A stretch of 64,000 nucleotides of DNA from an uncultured Collinsella sp. GTDB lineage: Bacteria > Actinomycetota > Coriobacteriia > Coriobacteriales > Coriobacteriaceae. The translations under genes were made by a program, and so were the position numbers. The stretch covers positions 154,639 to 218,638 of the forward strand of contig CAAFZX010000044.1 of the NCBI GenBank assembly GCA_900767675.1, in the 5' to 3' direction. The notes under the pieces are model-generated. The model saw only the letters and a program-made list of their open reading frames with translations, searched no databases and was not told where the DNA came from. This document shows, piece by piece, positions 1-7,127 of this stretch. The first letter of the stretch is position 1. Each line of letters opens with the position of its first letter.

Positions 1-198
1 TTCAAAGAAGCGTTCGAAGGCCTGGTCGGGCGTGAGCCATGGCTCGGGCTCGCTGCCATCCTCGGGTTCCCACCAGGTGGGGGAGAGCGCGCCGAGTGAG
101 CCGAACTCGGCCTCGGTTCCCGTGCCGCCCGAGAATGAGCTGGCAGCGCCGGCGCCGGAGACGGTGCTGGCGGCGGTATCTGTCGTGGTCTGTGCCAT
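1..198 (-). CDS. Hypothetical protein, N-terminal fragment cut by window edge
   Basis: An open frame begins with ATG at 198 on the minus strand, behind a purine-rich GAGAGAAAG, and runs off the left edge after 66 codons. The visible N-terminus is low in complexity, rich in Thr, Ala, Ser and Gly, followed by a segment with WWEPEDGSEPWLTPDQAF. No signal peptide or membrane segment is visible in this part. I do not recognise the family; the remainder of the gene lies outside the window, so its function cannot be called. It is probably real because base composition and the ribosome binding site fit, and because the upstream side is a noncoding repeat region. Confidence 0.55.
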   Translation of the reverse strand, partial: MAQTTTDTAASTVSGAGAASSFSGGTGTEAEFGSLGALSPTWWEPEDGSEPEPWLTPDQAFERFFE

Positions 199-320
199 GT
201 GGTTGCTTTCTCTCGCCGTTTGTCCGCCAACTATTATGGCGTAGCGGTGGCGCGGGGTGCCAGCGCGCGAGAAAATGCAGGAAATGGGCGTTCTGTTCAG
301 CCGTTTGGTGCGGTCGCGAG

Positions 321-443
321 CTAAGTGAGTAGACTTTTTGCGATTTCGCGAGCACATGGCTTTTACGCAAGATCTCTACCTGCGGTTTTAGTTTTCGCCA
401 TGCAGGCTGTGCTCGGCTATTGCCAAAAAGTCTACTCACTTAG
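321..443. repeat. 123-bp palindromic (MITE- or REP-like) element
   Basis: Perfect 20-bp inverted termini (CTAAGTGAGTAGACTTTTTG at 321-340 and its reverse complement at 424-443) enclose an 83-bp interior whose two halves are themselves imperfectly complementary (for example GAGCACA near 350 and TGTGCTC near 408). It fills most of the 310-bp gap between the partial first gene and trmB. Because of the symmetry, both strands give a short spurious frame beginning MSRLF. No transposase is present. It may be a non-autonomous mobile element or a large intergenic hairpin. Confidence 0.7.
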
Positions 444-509
444 ATTCGAGGACCGTCCGTCGGCGCCTATTTGCCGCTTGGTCGCCGGCGTAGCGACCAC
501 CAAAAGCCC

Positions 510-1349
510 CTATGACTCCTGCGGAAGGCGCTTTTTGCCCTTGCGGGCGCGGTTTCTAAAGTTCTCGACGGCCTCCTCCATGCCCAGAGGTACATAGGTG
601 AGCTCATCGAGGTTATCGGGCAGGTAGCAGGCAAGGCTTTGCTCCTGCGCACGGCCCGCCGCGAGCTGTTCATCGCTGGGCCGCTCGCCGGGTGTGGCGC
701 AAATGCCATAGACGACGGCGCCCATATCGCGGGTGCGCTGCTCGTATTCGGTCTCGGGGTGCTCGGGATGGTCACGGCGGACGTCGTCGCTTACCCAAAG
801 CGTGTCGTAGCCGGCCGTGGCAAACTGCCCCAGGGCGTAGTCGCGCAATGGCTTACTGTCGGTTCGCAGTGTGACGGTGGCGCCGGCTGAAAAGAGCGGG
901 CGATAGAGCATCAGATGGTCGACATGGACGAGTCGTTTTTTGGCGTACTTGGCCTTGGGTTGCGGCGTGGGAAAGTTGATGGTGATGGCATCGAGCTCGC
1001 CTGCGGCAAACAGCTGCGGCAGCGATGCGGCGCCTCGGGGCAGGACGAGTGCGTTGGCCAGTTCCTGCTCGCAAATCTTCTGCGCGGCATAGGCGATGCA
1101 GATGGGCTCCTGGTCCATACCGATAAAGAGGGTGTTTGGCTCGTGGGCCGCGCGCTCTACAAGGTACGTTCCCTTGCCGCAGCCAAGATCCAGGTGAAGG
1201 CGCTCGAAGGGCTTGCTGCCTGCGGGCGCACAGGCCTCGCGCCAATCTCCGGCATAGACCTCGGGGTTCGTCTCAATCGCATCGGCGTAGCGCTCCAGGC
1301 GCTCTTCGAGCACAAAGTTCTTAGGCGTGCGAACGTGGACGGCTCCCAT
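510..1349 (-). CDS. trmB: tRNA (guanine-N7-)-methyltransferase, TrmB family
   Basis: A 279-residue class I SAM-dependent methyltransferase expected to form m7G46 in the variable loop of tRNA. The SAM-binding motif LDLGCGKGTYL is near residues 53-63, the ribose-binding acidic residue falls in FIGMDQE near 76-82, and the family proline-rich signature appears in altered form as FPTPQPKAKYAKKRL near 126-140, where most TrmB proteins have FPDPWPKKRHHKRR. The start is ATG at 1349 behind AAGGAG. The C-terminus carries about 40 extra basic residues (ENFRNRARKGKKR). It lies beside two other probable tRNA-modification genes. The divergent signature leaves some doubt about the exact substrate, but the fold and order of motifs fit TrmB best. 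Confidence 0.8.
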   Translation of the reverse strand: MGAVHVRTPKNFVLEERLERYADAIETNPEVYAGDWREACAPAGSKPFERLHLDLGCGKGTYLVERAAHEPNTLFIGMDQEPICIAYAAQKICEQELANALVLPRGAASLPQLFAAGELDAITINFPTPQPKAKYAKKRLVHVDHLMLYRPLFSAGATVTLRTDSKPLRDYALGQFATAGYDTLWVSDDVRRDHPEHPETEYEQRTRDMGAVVYGICATPGERPSDEQLAAGRAQEQSLACYLPDNLDELTYVPLGMEEAVENFRNRARKGKKRLPQES

Positions 1350-1461
1350 GAGGCTCCTTGGTCATAGGTATGGAACGCGTGGCTGCACGTTCCGGTGATG
1401 GGTTAGAAGGGGGCGATTTGCCCGAAAGTTGCGGTGCGGCTCGGCGGCAAGTCGCCGATTC

Positions 1462-2334
1462 CTACAGGCGCTTGAGAATCACGTAGCGGTTGAGATCGCC
1501 GCTGCGACCGTCGGCATGGAAGCGCTCAAGCTCGCGCACGGGGACCTCGCCGCTTTTGTAGAACGTTCGGACGCCGCGCACCAGGTCGGTAATCTGTTGA
1601 TCGTCAAAGTGATGACAATAGCGGTAGGCGTGGCGGTCGTTTTGCCAGCCAATGAGGTGGTCGCCGGCTTCAAACTGCGCGGAATCGTAACCCTCAAACG
1701 GCGGGGTGAGCTCGGCGCGGGCTTCGGCTCGAACGGCCTTGCGCGCCATGCGCTCGTCGTTCATAAACTCCCAAAAGCTGATGGCGATGATGCCGCCCGG
1801 GCGCGTTTGGCGCACCAAGGCATCAAGTACGCGTACGCGGTACTCGCACGATGGTACGTGGTGCATAAAGCCAAAGCAGACCGAGATATCGGCGAGCGGG
1901 GCGTCAAAGAGCGCATCGGGCGTCTCGGCGGGGTTGAGCCTCATGAGGGCGTCGAGCACATCGAGTTCCTGGAAGTGCAGGTTGGGAATGCGCAGGGCGT
2001 GGCCATGTGCATCGATGGCCAGGTCTTGGCACGAGTCGACGCCATAGAACTCGAAGGGGCAGCTGGCATCTGCCGAGGGGTTTGCGCCATCGACGCCCTT
2101 GGCGGCAAGTGCGCCGCCGGCGGCAAAGTTCTCGAATCGCATGTTGCCGCAGGCAAGATCGAAGACGCGGACGGGATGCTCGATGGTGGCCACATCGAGC
2201 TGGTCGAGCGCGATGTCCATGGTGCACACCCAGCCGGGCCAAGGGGCCTGGCGCGTATCGGAAAAGGAGGCGGAGTGCTCGCGATAGAACGTATTGTTGA
2301 GCTGGATGAGCGATGAGGCGAAATCGCGGTTCAC
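1462..2334 (-). CDS. Trm9/ALKBH8-like tRNA methyltransferase
   Basis: A class I SAM methyltransferase of about 290 residues. Close to the N-terminus it has NNTFYREHSASFSDTRQAPW, which matches the YxxIAxxFSxTRxxPWP signature of Trm9/ALKBH8 enzymes that methylate the carboxymethyl group of wobble cm5U. The SAM motif follows as VFDLACGNMRF, then FGFMHHV and a GGIIAISFWEF strand. I prefer the GTG at 2334 because GGAGGG lies upstream; an in-frame ATG at 2469 would add 45 residues including a CPRC pair, but that extension lacks a good ribosome binding site. Family knowledge plus the elp3 gene 2 kb away suggest wobble-uridine modification; a methyltransferase for another substrate remains possible. 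Confidence 0.65.
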   Translation of the reverse strand: MNRDFASSLIQLNNTFYREHSASFSDTRQAPWPGWVCTMDIALDQLDVATIEHPVRVFDLACGNMRFENFAAGGALAAKGVDGANPSADASCPFEFYGVDSCQDLAIDAHGHALRIPNLHFQELDVLDALMRLNPAETPDALFDAPLADISVCFGFMHHVPSCEYRVRVLDALVRQTRPGGIIAISFWEFMNDERMARKAVRAEARAELTPPFEGYDSAQFEAGDHLIGWQNDRHAYRYCHHFDDQQITDLVRGVRTFYKSGEVPVRELERFHADGRSGDLNRYVILKRL

Positions 2335-2602
2335 GGCGCGGAACTCCCTCCGTTGGCGGTGCGGAATAAACAGTACGACCATACTACCGTTAACGCCGCA
2401 ACGGGGACAACCGAGCTGCGAGTCATTGCTTTGTTTGGACACATTTCCGCAGCTCATATGCACCCGCAACCGCCGGTTGTCAAAAATCTCACTAGAATAG
2501 GTGGCATGCTTTTGGCGGTGGCGGATAGATTTTTAACTGTGCAAGGCGCCTTAAGAACAAAAAACGGTCCGGCGGCACGGCTGGCATCACATAGGAGGAA
2601 CC

Positions 2603-3319
2603 ATGAATGTAGAAACTGCACAGCGGCTCGCCGACCTTCGCCGCAGCAAAGGCTTTAGCCAAGAAGGGCTGGCGCGAAAGCTGGGACTGTCGCGCCAGGC
2701 GGTCAGTAAATGGGAGCGCGCGGAGAGTTCGCCCGATACCGAGAACCTGATCTCGCTCGCCAAACTCTATGGCGTGAGTTTGGACGAGCTCCTCAATCCG
2801 AGCGATGAGATCGAGGATGATATCGAGTTTGAGAACGAGGACCGCGCCCGTCAGCGCGAGGCCGAGGCGGCGGAGCGCGCCCGTACCCATGAGGCGGCGG
2901 CACGCGCAACCGAGGCGGCAACACAGGCGAGTGATGCTGCGGCCAAGGCGGCGCAAGCGGCAAGCTGGAGCGCGCAGGCAGCTAATGCGGCGACGGCTCA
3001 GGTGACGGGTGCCGGTGCGACCAGCGTGACTCCGGTGAAGGGTCCGTTCCAGTCGTTTCCGTACTGGGCCGTGTGCTGGCTGCTGTTCTTTTTGCTGATG
3101 TTCCTGTTTGGCGCCGGCCCCTTTGCCGCGCTGATTTTCTTTACGATTCCCATCTATCACTGGGTGGCACGTGCGCTCGATGGTGATTGGGCGCGCGGGG
3201 ATATTCAGGTTGGTCCGGCATCGGCGACAGCTAGGGCTCAGGATGCTTCCCCTGCTGTTGACGCTGACATGGCTGCCGCGACCACCGCTGAGCCGAGTGC
3301 CAAAGAAGGTGATGAATGA
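2603..3319 (+). CDS. XRE-family HTH regulator with C-terminal membrane segments
   Basis: A 238-residue protein with an N-terminal helix-turn-helix (about residues 5-60; GFSQEGLARKLGLSRQAVSK is the recognition region) of the XRE/Cro type. It continues into an Ala/Glu/Arg-rich probable coiled coil (about 75-135) and two closely spaced hydrophobic segments (about 153-185) ending in IYHWVARALDGDW. A DNA-binding domain tethered to the membrane suggests envelope-stress sensing. AGGAGG precedes the ATG. Its last codons overlap the start of the next gene by four bases, so the two are cotranscribed and probably cotranslated; the partner is a DUF4097 protein often found with such regulators. Confidence 0.85.
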   Translation: MNVETAQRLADLRRSKGFSQEGLARKLGLSRQAVSKWERAESSPDTENLISLAKLYGVSLDELLNPSDEIEDDIEFENEDRARQREAEAAERARTHEAAARATEAATQASDAAAKAAQAASWSAQAANAATAQVTGAGATSVTPVKGPFQSFPYWAVCWLLFFLLMFLFGAGPFAALIFFTIPIYHWVARALDGDWARGDIQVGPASATARAQDASPAVDADMAAATTAEPSAKEGDE

Positions 3320-4215
3320 TGAGGCTCTCGCATGAGTCCAAGGTCCGCCTGGGCGTCGGTATCGGAGCGTTCGTGCTCATCATCGGGCTTATCTTTGGCA
3401 CTTCGCGGATATTGTTTCATTTTGATGGCCCGTGGGATCTCGACGATGTTGTATCCGGCTTGTCCGGTAGGGACGATGTGGTGGACGAGGGCGATCTTTT
3501 GGATGACGGTAACTATTCCGCTCAGCCTCAGCAGCTTTCGAGTACGACTTTTGATGCCGATATGTTCCGCTACCTCGATTTCGATATCAATGCGGCTTCG
3601 GTGGACGTCAAGGTTGTTGATGGCAACAAGGCTCGCGTTATCGAGCGGGGGCGTGTTGCCAAGGGTATGGATGCCTCCAAGGCCGCGGCGCAACACATCG
3701 CATCCGTCGAGGACTCGACGCTCAAGGTTTCCCAGTTTGGAAGTGATGACGGTAAGGCAATCGATCGCTCGGTTACGGTTGAGCTGCCACGCCGTGTTGC
3801 CGAACATCTGAAGGGGATCAACGCGCACGTGGGCTCGGGTGATTTGCAGATTGCCGGTGTCATCTGTGATGGTTTTGACCTTTTCCTGGGTGCGGGAGAT
3901 GTAGAGTTTACGGGCAGCGTGACTGATGCGCTCAGTGCAGAGGTCGGTTCGGGCGATGTGACGTTCGAGCTCTACCAGGCCCCCGCGAAGTCGATGAACG
4001 TAAGCGTGGACTCGGGCGATGTGGAGGTAACGGTTCCGAACTCTACGGGCTTTACGGCGAGCCTTACTCTGGGTAGCGGTGACTTCGAGAGCGATTTCCT
4101 TCCGGATAGCTACGACGACGAGGCGATTTCGAGCCTTGAGTTCGAGAATGGCGACAAGTCCGCCACGTATCGCTTTGCGGTTGGTTCGGGCGACATGTCG
4201 TTCAATCCGGAATGA
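3316..4215 (+). CDS. DUF4097 family membrane-anchored beta-repeat protein
   Basis: A 299-residue protein with an N-terminal membrane anchor (LGVGIGAFVLIIGLIFG, about 12-28) and an extracytoplasmic body of repeating short beta strands with recurring GSGDL, GAGDV, GSGDV and SGDVEV turns, the hallmark of DUF4097/DUF4098 adhesin-like beta-solenoids. The start codon sits inside the stop region of the upstream XRE regulator (ATGA overlap). Family members often accompany membrane-linked HTH proteins and PspC-like envelope-stress factors, so a sensor or decoy role at the cell surface is plausible, but no biochemical activity can be assigned. A strong hairpin follows the gene. Confidence 0.8.
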   Translation: MMRLSHESKVRLGVGIGAFVLIIGLIFGTSRILFHFDGPWDLDDVVSGLSGRDDVVDEGDLLDDGNYSAQPQQLSSTTFDADMFRYLDFDINAASVDVKVVDGNKARVIERGRVAKGMDASKAAAQHIASVEDSTLKVSQFGSDDGKAIDRSVTVELPRRVAEHLKGINAHVGSGDLQIAGVICDGFDLFLGAGDVEFTGSVTDALSAEVGSGDVTFELYQAPAKSMNVSVDSGDVEVTVPNSTGFTASLTLGSGDFESDFLPDSYDDEAISSLEFENGDKSATYRFAVGSGDMSFNPE

Positions 4216-4268
4216 CGACGGCGGGCTAAGTCCGCAAACATAGATGCTTATACGCGCTGTTTGATGTA

Positions 4269-4307
4269 GGCGCCGAAGCCGAGATCGGCTCCGGCGCCTT
4301 TGCCTTT
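4269..4307 (+). terminator. Rho-independent terminator after DUF4097 gene
   Basis: A GC-rich hairpin with 14-bp arms (GGCGCCGAAGCCGA / TCGGCTCCGGCGCC, one mismatch) is followed by TTTGCCTTT. It ends only 12 bases before the elp3 start codon, so it lies within the elp3 promoter region. Confidence 0.7.
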
Positions 4308-4312
4308 ACAAT
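4307..4312 (+). promoter_or_regulatory. Candidate -10 box for elp3 (possible leaderless start)
   Basis: TACAAT lies seven bases before the elp3 ATG at 4319, which would place transcription initiation at or near the start codon. No convincing -35 box is visible, and the GGGGG run beside the ATG is too close to be a normal ribosome binding site. Confidence 0.3.
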
Positions 4313-4318
4313 GGGGGC

Positions 4319-6226
4319 ATGGAACAGATTATCTTGAACATACTCGAGGCTCTGCGTCGCGGCGAGACCGTGGACGACAAGGTGCTCGTCAAACTGATAC
4401 ATGCCGAGGCGCGCCGTGAGGGTGCCGACAAGCGCGATTTGGCCAAGCGTCGCCTGCTGCCGTTTTACCAGCGGGTGAAGCGCGAGGAGCCGGCTCGTTG
4501 GACGGCATGGAATGTCGACGCCGAGCTGGAGCGTCAACTGCTGCAGGTGCTACGCATGAAGCCTCGCCGCACGGCTTCGGGCGTGGCGACCATTACCGTC
4601 ATCACCAAGCCTTGGCCGTGCTCGGGCGATTGCCTGTTTTGCCCCAACGACCTGCGTATGCCCAAAAGCTATCTGCATGCCGAGCCCGCGTGCGCCCGTG
4701 CGGAGCAAAATTGCTTCGATCCATATCTGCAGGTGAGCGCCCGTTTGACGGCGCTTTCGCAGATGGGGCATGCGACCGATAAGATCGAGCTCATTGTGCT
4801 TGGCGGTACCTGGAGCGACTATCCGGAAGGCTATCAGACATGGTTTATGTCGGAGCTTTTCCGTGCGCTCAATGACGATGCCGTCGCCGGCGTGGCGGCA
4901 AACCCCATGTTGGCGCGTCCGGGCATCAGTCGTGCCGAGGCGGGGCGCCTGCTCGATGACGCTCCCGCCGATGCCCTGCCGCCGGTGGTAGCGGAGCGCC
5001 GCGAGCGCTATCGGGCTGCCGGCATTGCGACAGACGAGGTCGAGCTTGCTGCCGGCGTTGCCGACGAGCAAGGGCGTGTGGATGCTGCCGTGGGCGGCTA
5101 TAACCGCGCGGTGCGTCGTCTGTACGGTTCCGGTACGCCGTGGGGCGAGGTTGCCGAGTGGCAAACGGCAACGATGGAGGAGCTCGAGCGTCAGCAGCGC
5201 ATCAACGAGACGGCGAAGCATCGCGTGGTGGGGCTCGTTATCGAGACACGCCCCGATGCCGTAACACCGCAAGCCCTCGCGCTCATTCGCCGCCTGGGCT
5301 GCACCAAGATTCAGATGGGTATCCAGAGCCTCGACCAGCACCTGCTCGATATCAACGAGCGTCGCATTTCGGTGGCGCAAATCGAGCGGGCGTTTTCGCT
5401 TGCGCGCCTGTTTGGCTTTAAGATCCACGCGCATTTTATGCTCAACTTGCTGGGCGCCACGCCCGAGGGGGACAAGCGCGACTACGAACGCTTTATGACC
5501 GAACGGGCCTTCATGCCCGACGAGGTTAAAGTCTATCCGTGTGCACTCATCGAGGGCTCGCGTCTGGTGGGCTGCTACGAGCGTGGCGAGTGGCGCCCCT
5601 ATACCGAGGAAGAGCTGCTCAATGTGCTGGCCGACGACATCGTGGTGACGCCGGCGTTCTGCCGCATCAGCCGCATGATTCGTGACTTTAGCTCCGACGA
5701 CATCATGGTGGGCAACAAGAAGCCCAACCTGCGTCAGCTCGTCGAAAACCGCCTAGCTGCTCGGGGTGACGGTGCGACGGTGCGTGAGATTCGCTATCGC
5801 GAGATCAGCACGGCGGGTGCCGACCTGGACGAGTTGACCCTTGACGAGGAAGTGGCGTACGAGACGCCGGTGACGCGGGAACGCTTTTTGCAGTGGGTGA
5901 CGCCGCAGGGCAAGATCGCAGGCTTTTTGCGGTTGTCGCTGCCCGACCATTCGTTTGTTGCTGCGCATGCGGACGAGTTGCCGACGACGCCGGACGAGGC
6001 GATGATTCGCGAGGTACACGTGTATGGCATGGCGGCACGCGTGGGCGACCAGGGCCAGGCGGCGCAGCATCACGGGTTGGGGCGTTTGCTCGTAGAGCGT
6101 GCGTGCGAGATTGCCCGGGATGCGGGTTATGCGCGTATCAACGTGATTAGCGCGATTGGCACACGCGAGTACTATCGCCATCTTGGATTTTATGACCATG
6201 GCCTTTATCTGCAAAAGGAGCTCTAG
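4319..6226 (+). CDS. elp3: Elp3 tRNA uridine(34) carboxymethyl synthase (radical SAM + GNAT)
   Basis: A 635-residue Elp3-type enzyme. A radical SAM core carries the cluster motif C101-x3-C105-x2-C108 within CSGDCLFCPN, followed by LGGTWSDYP and the conserved KIQMGIQSLD and HFMLNLLGATPEGD segments of the barrel. The C-terminal 110 residues form a GNAT acetyltransferase (REVHVYGMAARVG, then HHGLGRLLVERA and ISAIGTREYYRHLGF). Elp3 uses acetyl-CoA and a 5'-deoxyadenosyl radical to make cm5U at the tRNA wobble position; bacterial homologues act alone, without the other Elongator subunits. The next gene starts directly at its stop codon. A probable Trm9-like methyltransferase, the enzyme that would act on cm5U, is encoded 2 kb upstream. 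Confidence 0.9.
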   Translation: MEQIILNILEALRRGETVDDKVLVKLIHAEARREGADKRDLAKRRLLPFYQRVKREEPARWTAWNVDAELERQLLQVLRMKPRRTASGVATITVITKPWPCSGDCLFCPNDLRMPKSYLHAEPACARAEQNCFDPYLQVSARLTALSQMGHATDKIELIVLGGTWSDYPEGYQTWFMSELFRALNDDAVAGVAANPMLARPGISRAEAGRLLDDAPADALPPVVAERRERYRAAGIATDEVELAAGVADEQGRVDAAVGGYNRAVRRLYGSGTPWGEVAEWQTATMEELERQQRINETAKHRVVGLVIETRPDAVTPQALALIRRLGCTKIQMGIQSLDQHLLDINERRISVAQIERAFSLARLFGFKIHAHFMLNLLGATPEGDKRDYERFMTERAFMPDEVKVYPCALIEGSRLVGCYERGEWRPYTEEELLNVLADDIVVTPAFCRISRMIRDFSSDDIMVGNKKPNLRQLVENRLAARGDGATVREIRYREISTAGADLDELTLDEEVAYETPVTRERFLQWVTPQGKIAGFLRLSLPDHSFVAAHADELPTTPDEAMIREVHVYGMAARVGDQGQAAQHHGLGRLLVERACEIARDAGYARINVISAIGTREYYRHLGFYDHGLYLQKEL

Positions 6227-7102
6227 ATGAACAAGCCGAGTGTTTCCGCTGGCGTTGTTGCCGGCGTTGCCCTGGGAGCTGCGGCGCTTGGTGCGGCCGC
6301 CGTCGCTGTTCGCGCTGCCTGTTTGCAGGTCGCACGTACCCGCAACGGGTTGGCGCGTGTGAAGCGTGTGCACGACGAGAGCGGTGACGAGGTCCGCGTG
6401 CTCGTGCAGGGCGGCGTCTACCAAAGCGCGAGCTATGTTGGCGATCGTTGGGCGGAGCCGGTCTTTGCGTACTATCGTGCATTCGACGATGTGTTTGAGG
6501 CCGAGGACGCAATGCGTGATGCTTACGGGCATGGTATCGACCGTATGCTCATGCTGGGCGGCGGCGGGTTTGCCTATCCAAAGTTTGCGCTGATGTCGCA
6601 CGAGAGCTTGCGCATGGACGTCATTGAGTACGATGCCGAGATTACGCGCCTGGCGCGCCGTTGGTTCTACCTGGACGAGCTGGAGCGCACGGTGGGCGAT
6701 CGCCTGCGAGTGATTACCGCTGAGGCTCGCTCGTACCTGGGCGTGACGAGCGTGGGCCATCGTCGCTACGACGTGGTCGTGAGCGATTGCTTTGGCGGTG
6801 ACGAGCCCGTGCGCGAGCTGGCGACGGTTGAGGCGTTGCGTTTGGTGCGAGGCAGCCTGAACCCCGGGGGTATCTACGTGGCCAATATCGTGAGCGCAAG
6901 CGAGGGGAGCGATGTGTCGTTCCTGCGCGACTGCGCTGCCACGGCACTCGAGGTGTTCGACCACGCTTGGGTGGTGCCATGTGGCGATGCGGAGTTTGGC
7001 GGCGAGGAAAACTACCTGCTCATCGCCAGCGACGGCGACTACGCCTTTGCCGAAGCCGTGCCCTTCGATGCCGACTTCCTCGGCACTGCTCTCCACGACT
7101 AG
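6227..7102 (+). CDS. Spermidine synthase-like protein with N-terminal membrane segment
   Basis: A 291-residue protein beginning with a hydrophobic Ala/Gly-rich helix (about 8-30), followed by a Rossmann methyltransferase fold of the SpeE type: MLMLGGGGFAYPKFAL is the nucleotide-binding loop, MDVIEYDAEITRLARRWF contains the acidic ribose-binding residue, and YDVVVSDCFGGDEP is the catalytic-strand region. The ATG follows the elp3 stop without a gap. Membrane-anchored SpeE-like proteins are widespread and many do not make spermidine; no S-adenosylmethionine decarboxylase gene is seen here, so the polyamine role is unproven. It converges on the helicase gene at 7128. Confidence 0.75.
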   Translation: MNKPSVSAGVVAGVALGAAALGAAAVAVRAACLQVARTRNGLARVKRVHDESGDEVRVLVQGGVYQSASYVGDRWAEPVFAYYRAFDDVFEAEDAMRDAYGHGIDRMLMLGGGGFAYPKFALMSHESLRMDVIEYDAEITRLARRWFYLDELERTVGDRLRVITAEARSYLGVTSVGHRRYDVVVSDCFGGDEPVRELATVEALRLVRGSLNPGGIYVANIVSASEGSDVSFLRDCAATALEVFDHAWVVPCGDAEFGGEENYLLIASDGDYAFAEAVPFDADFLGTALHD

Positions 7103-7127
7103 CCTATTGGGAATAGTCAGTCCCGTC

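Noticed and set aside
2..439. 145-codon minus-strand frame starting MSRLF
   Set aside because: It crosses the palindromic element and runs in a different frame from the supported partial gene at 1-198; the start is created by the repeat terminus.
2335..2469. N-terminal extension of the Trm9-like protein containing a CPRC pair, considered as a built-in zinc ribbon or Trm112-like element
   Set aside because: Only one clear CxxC pair, no good ribosome binding site at 2469, and a purine-rich site supports GTG 2334 instead.
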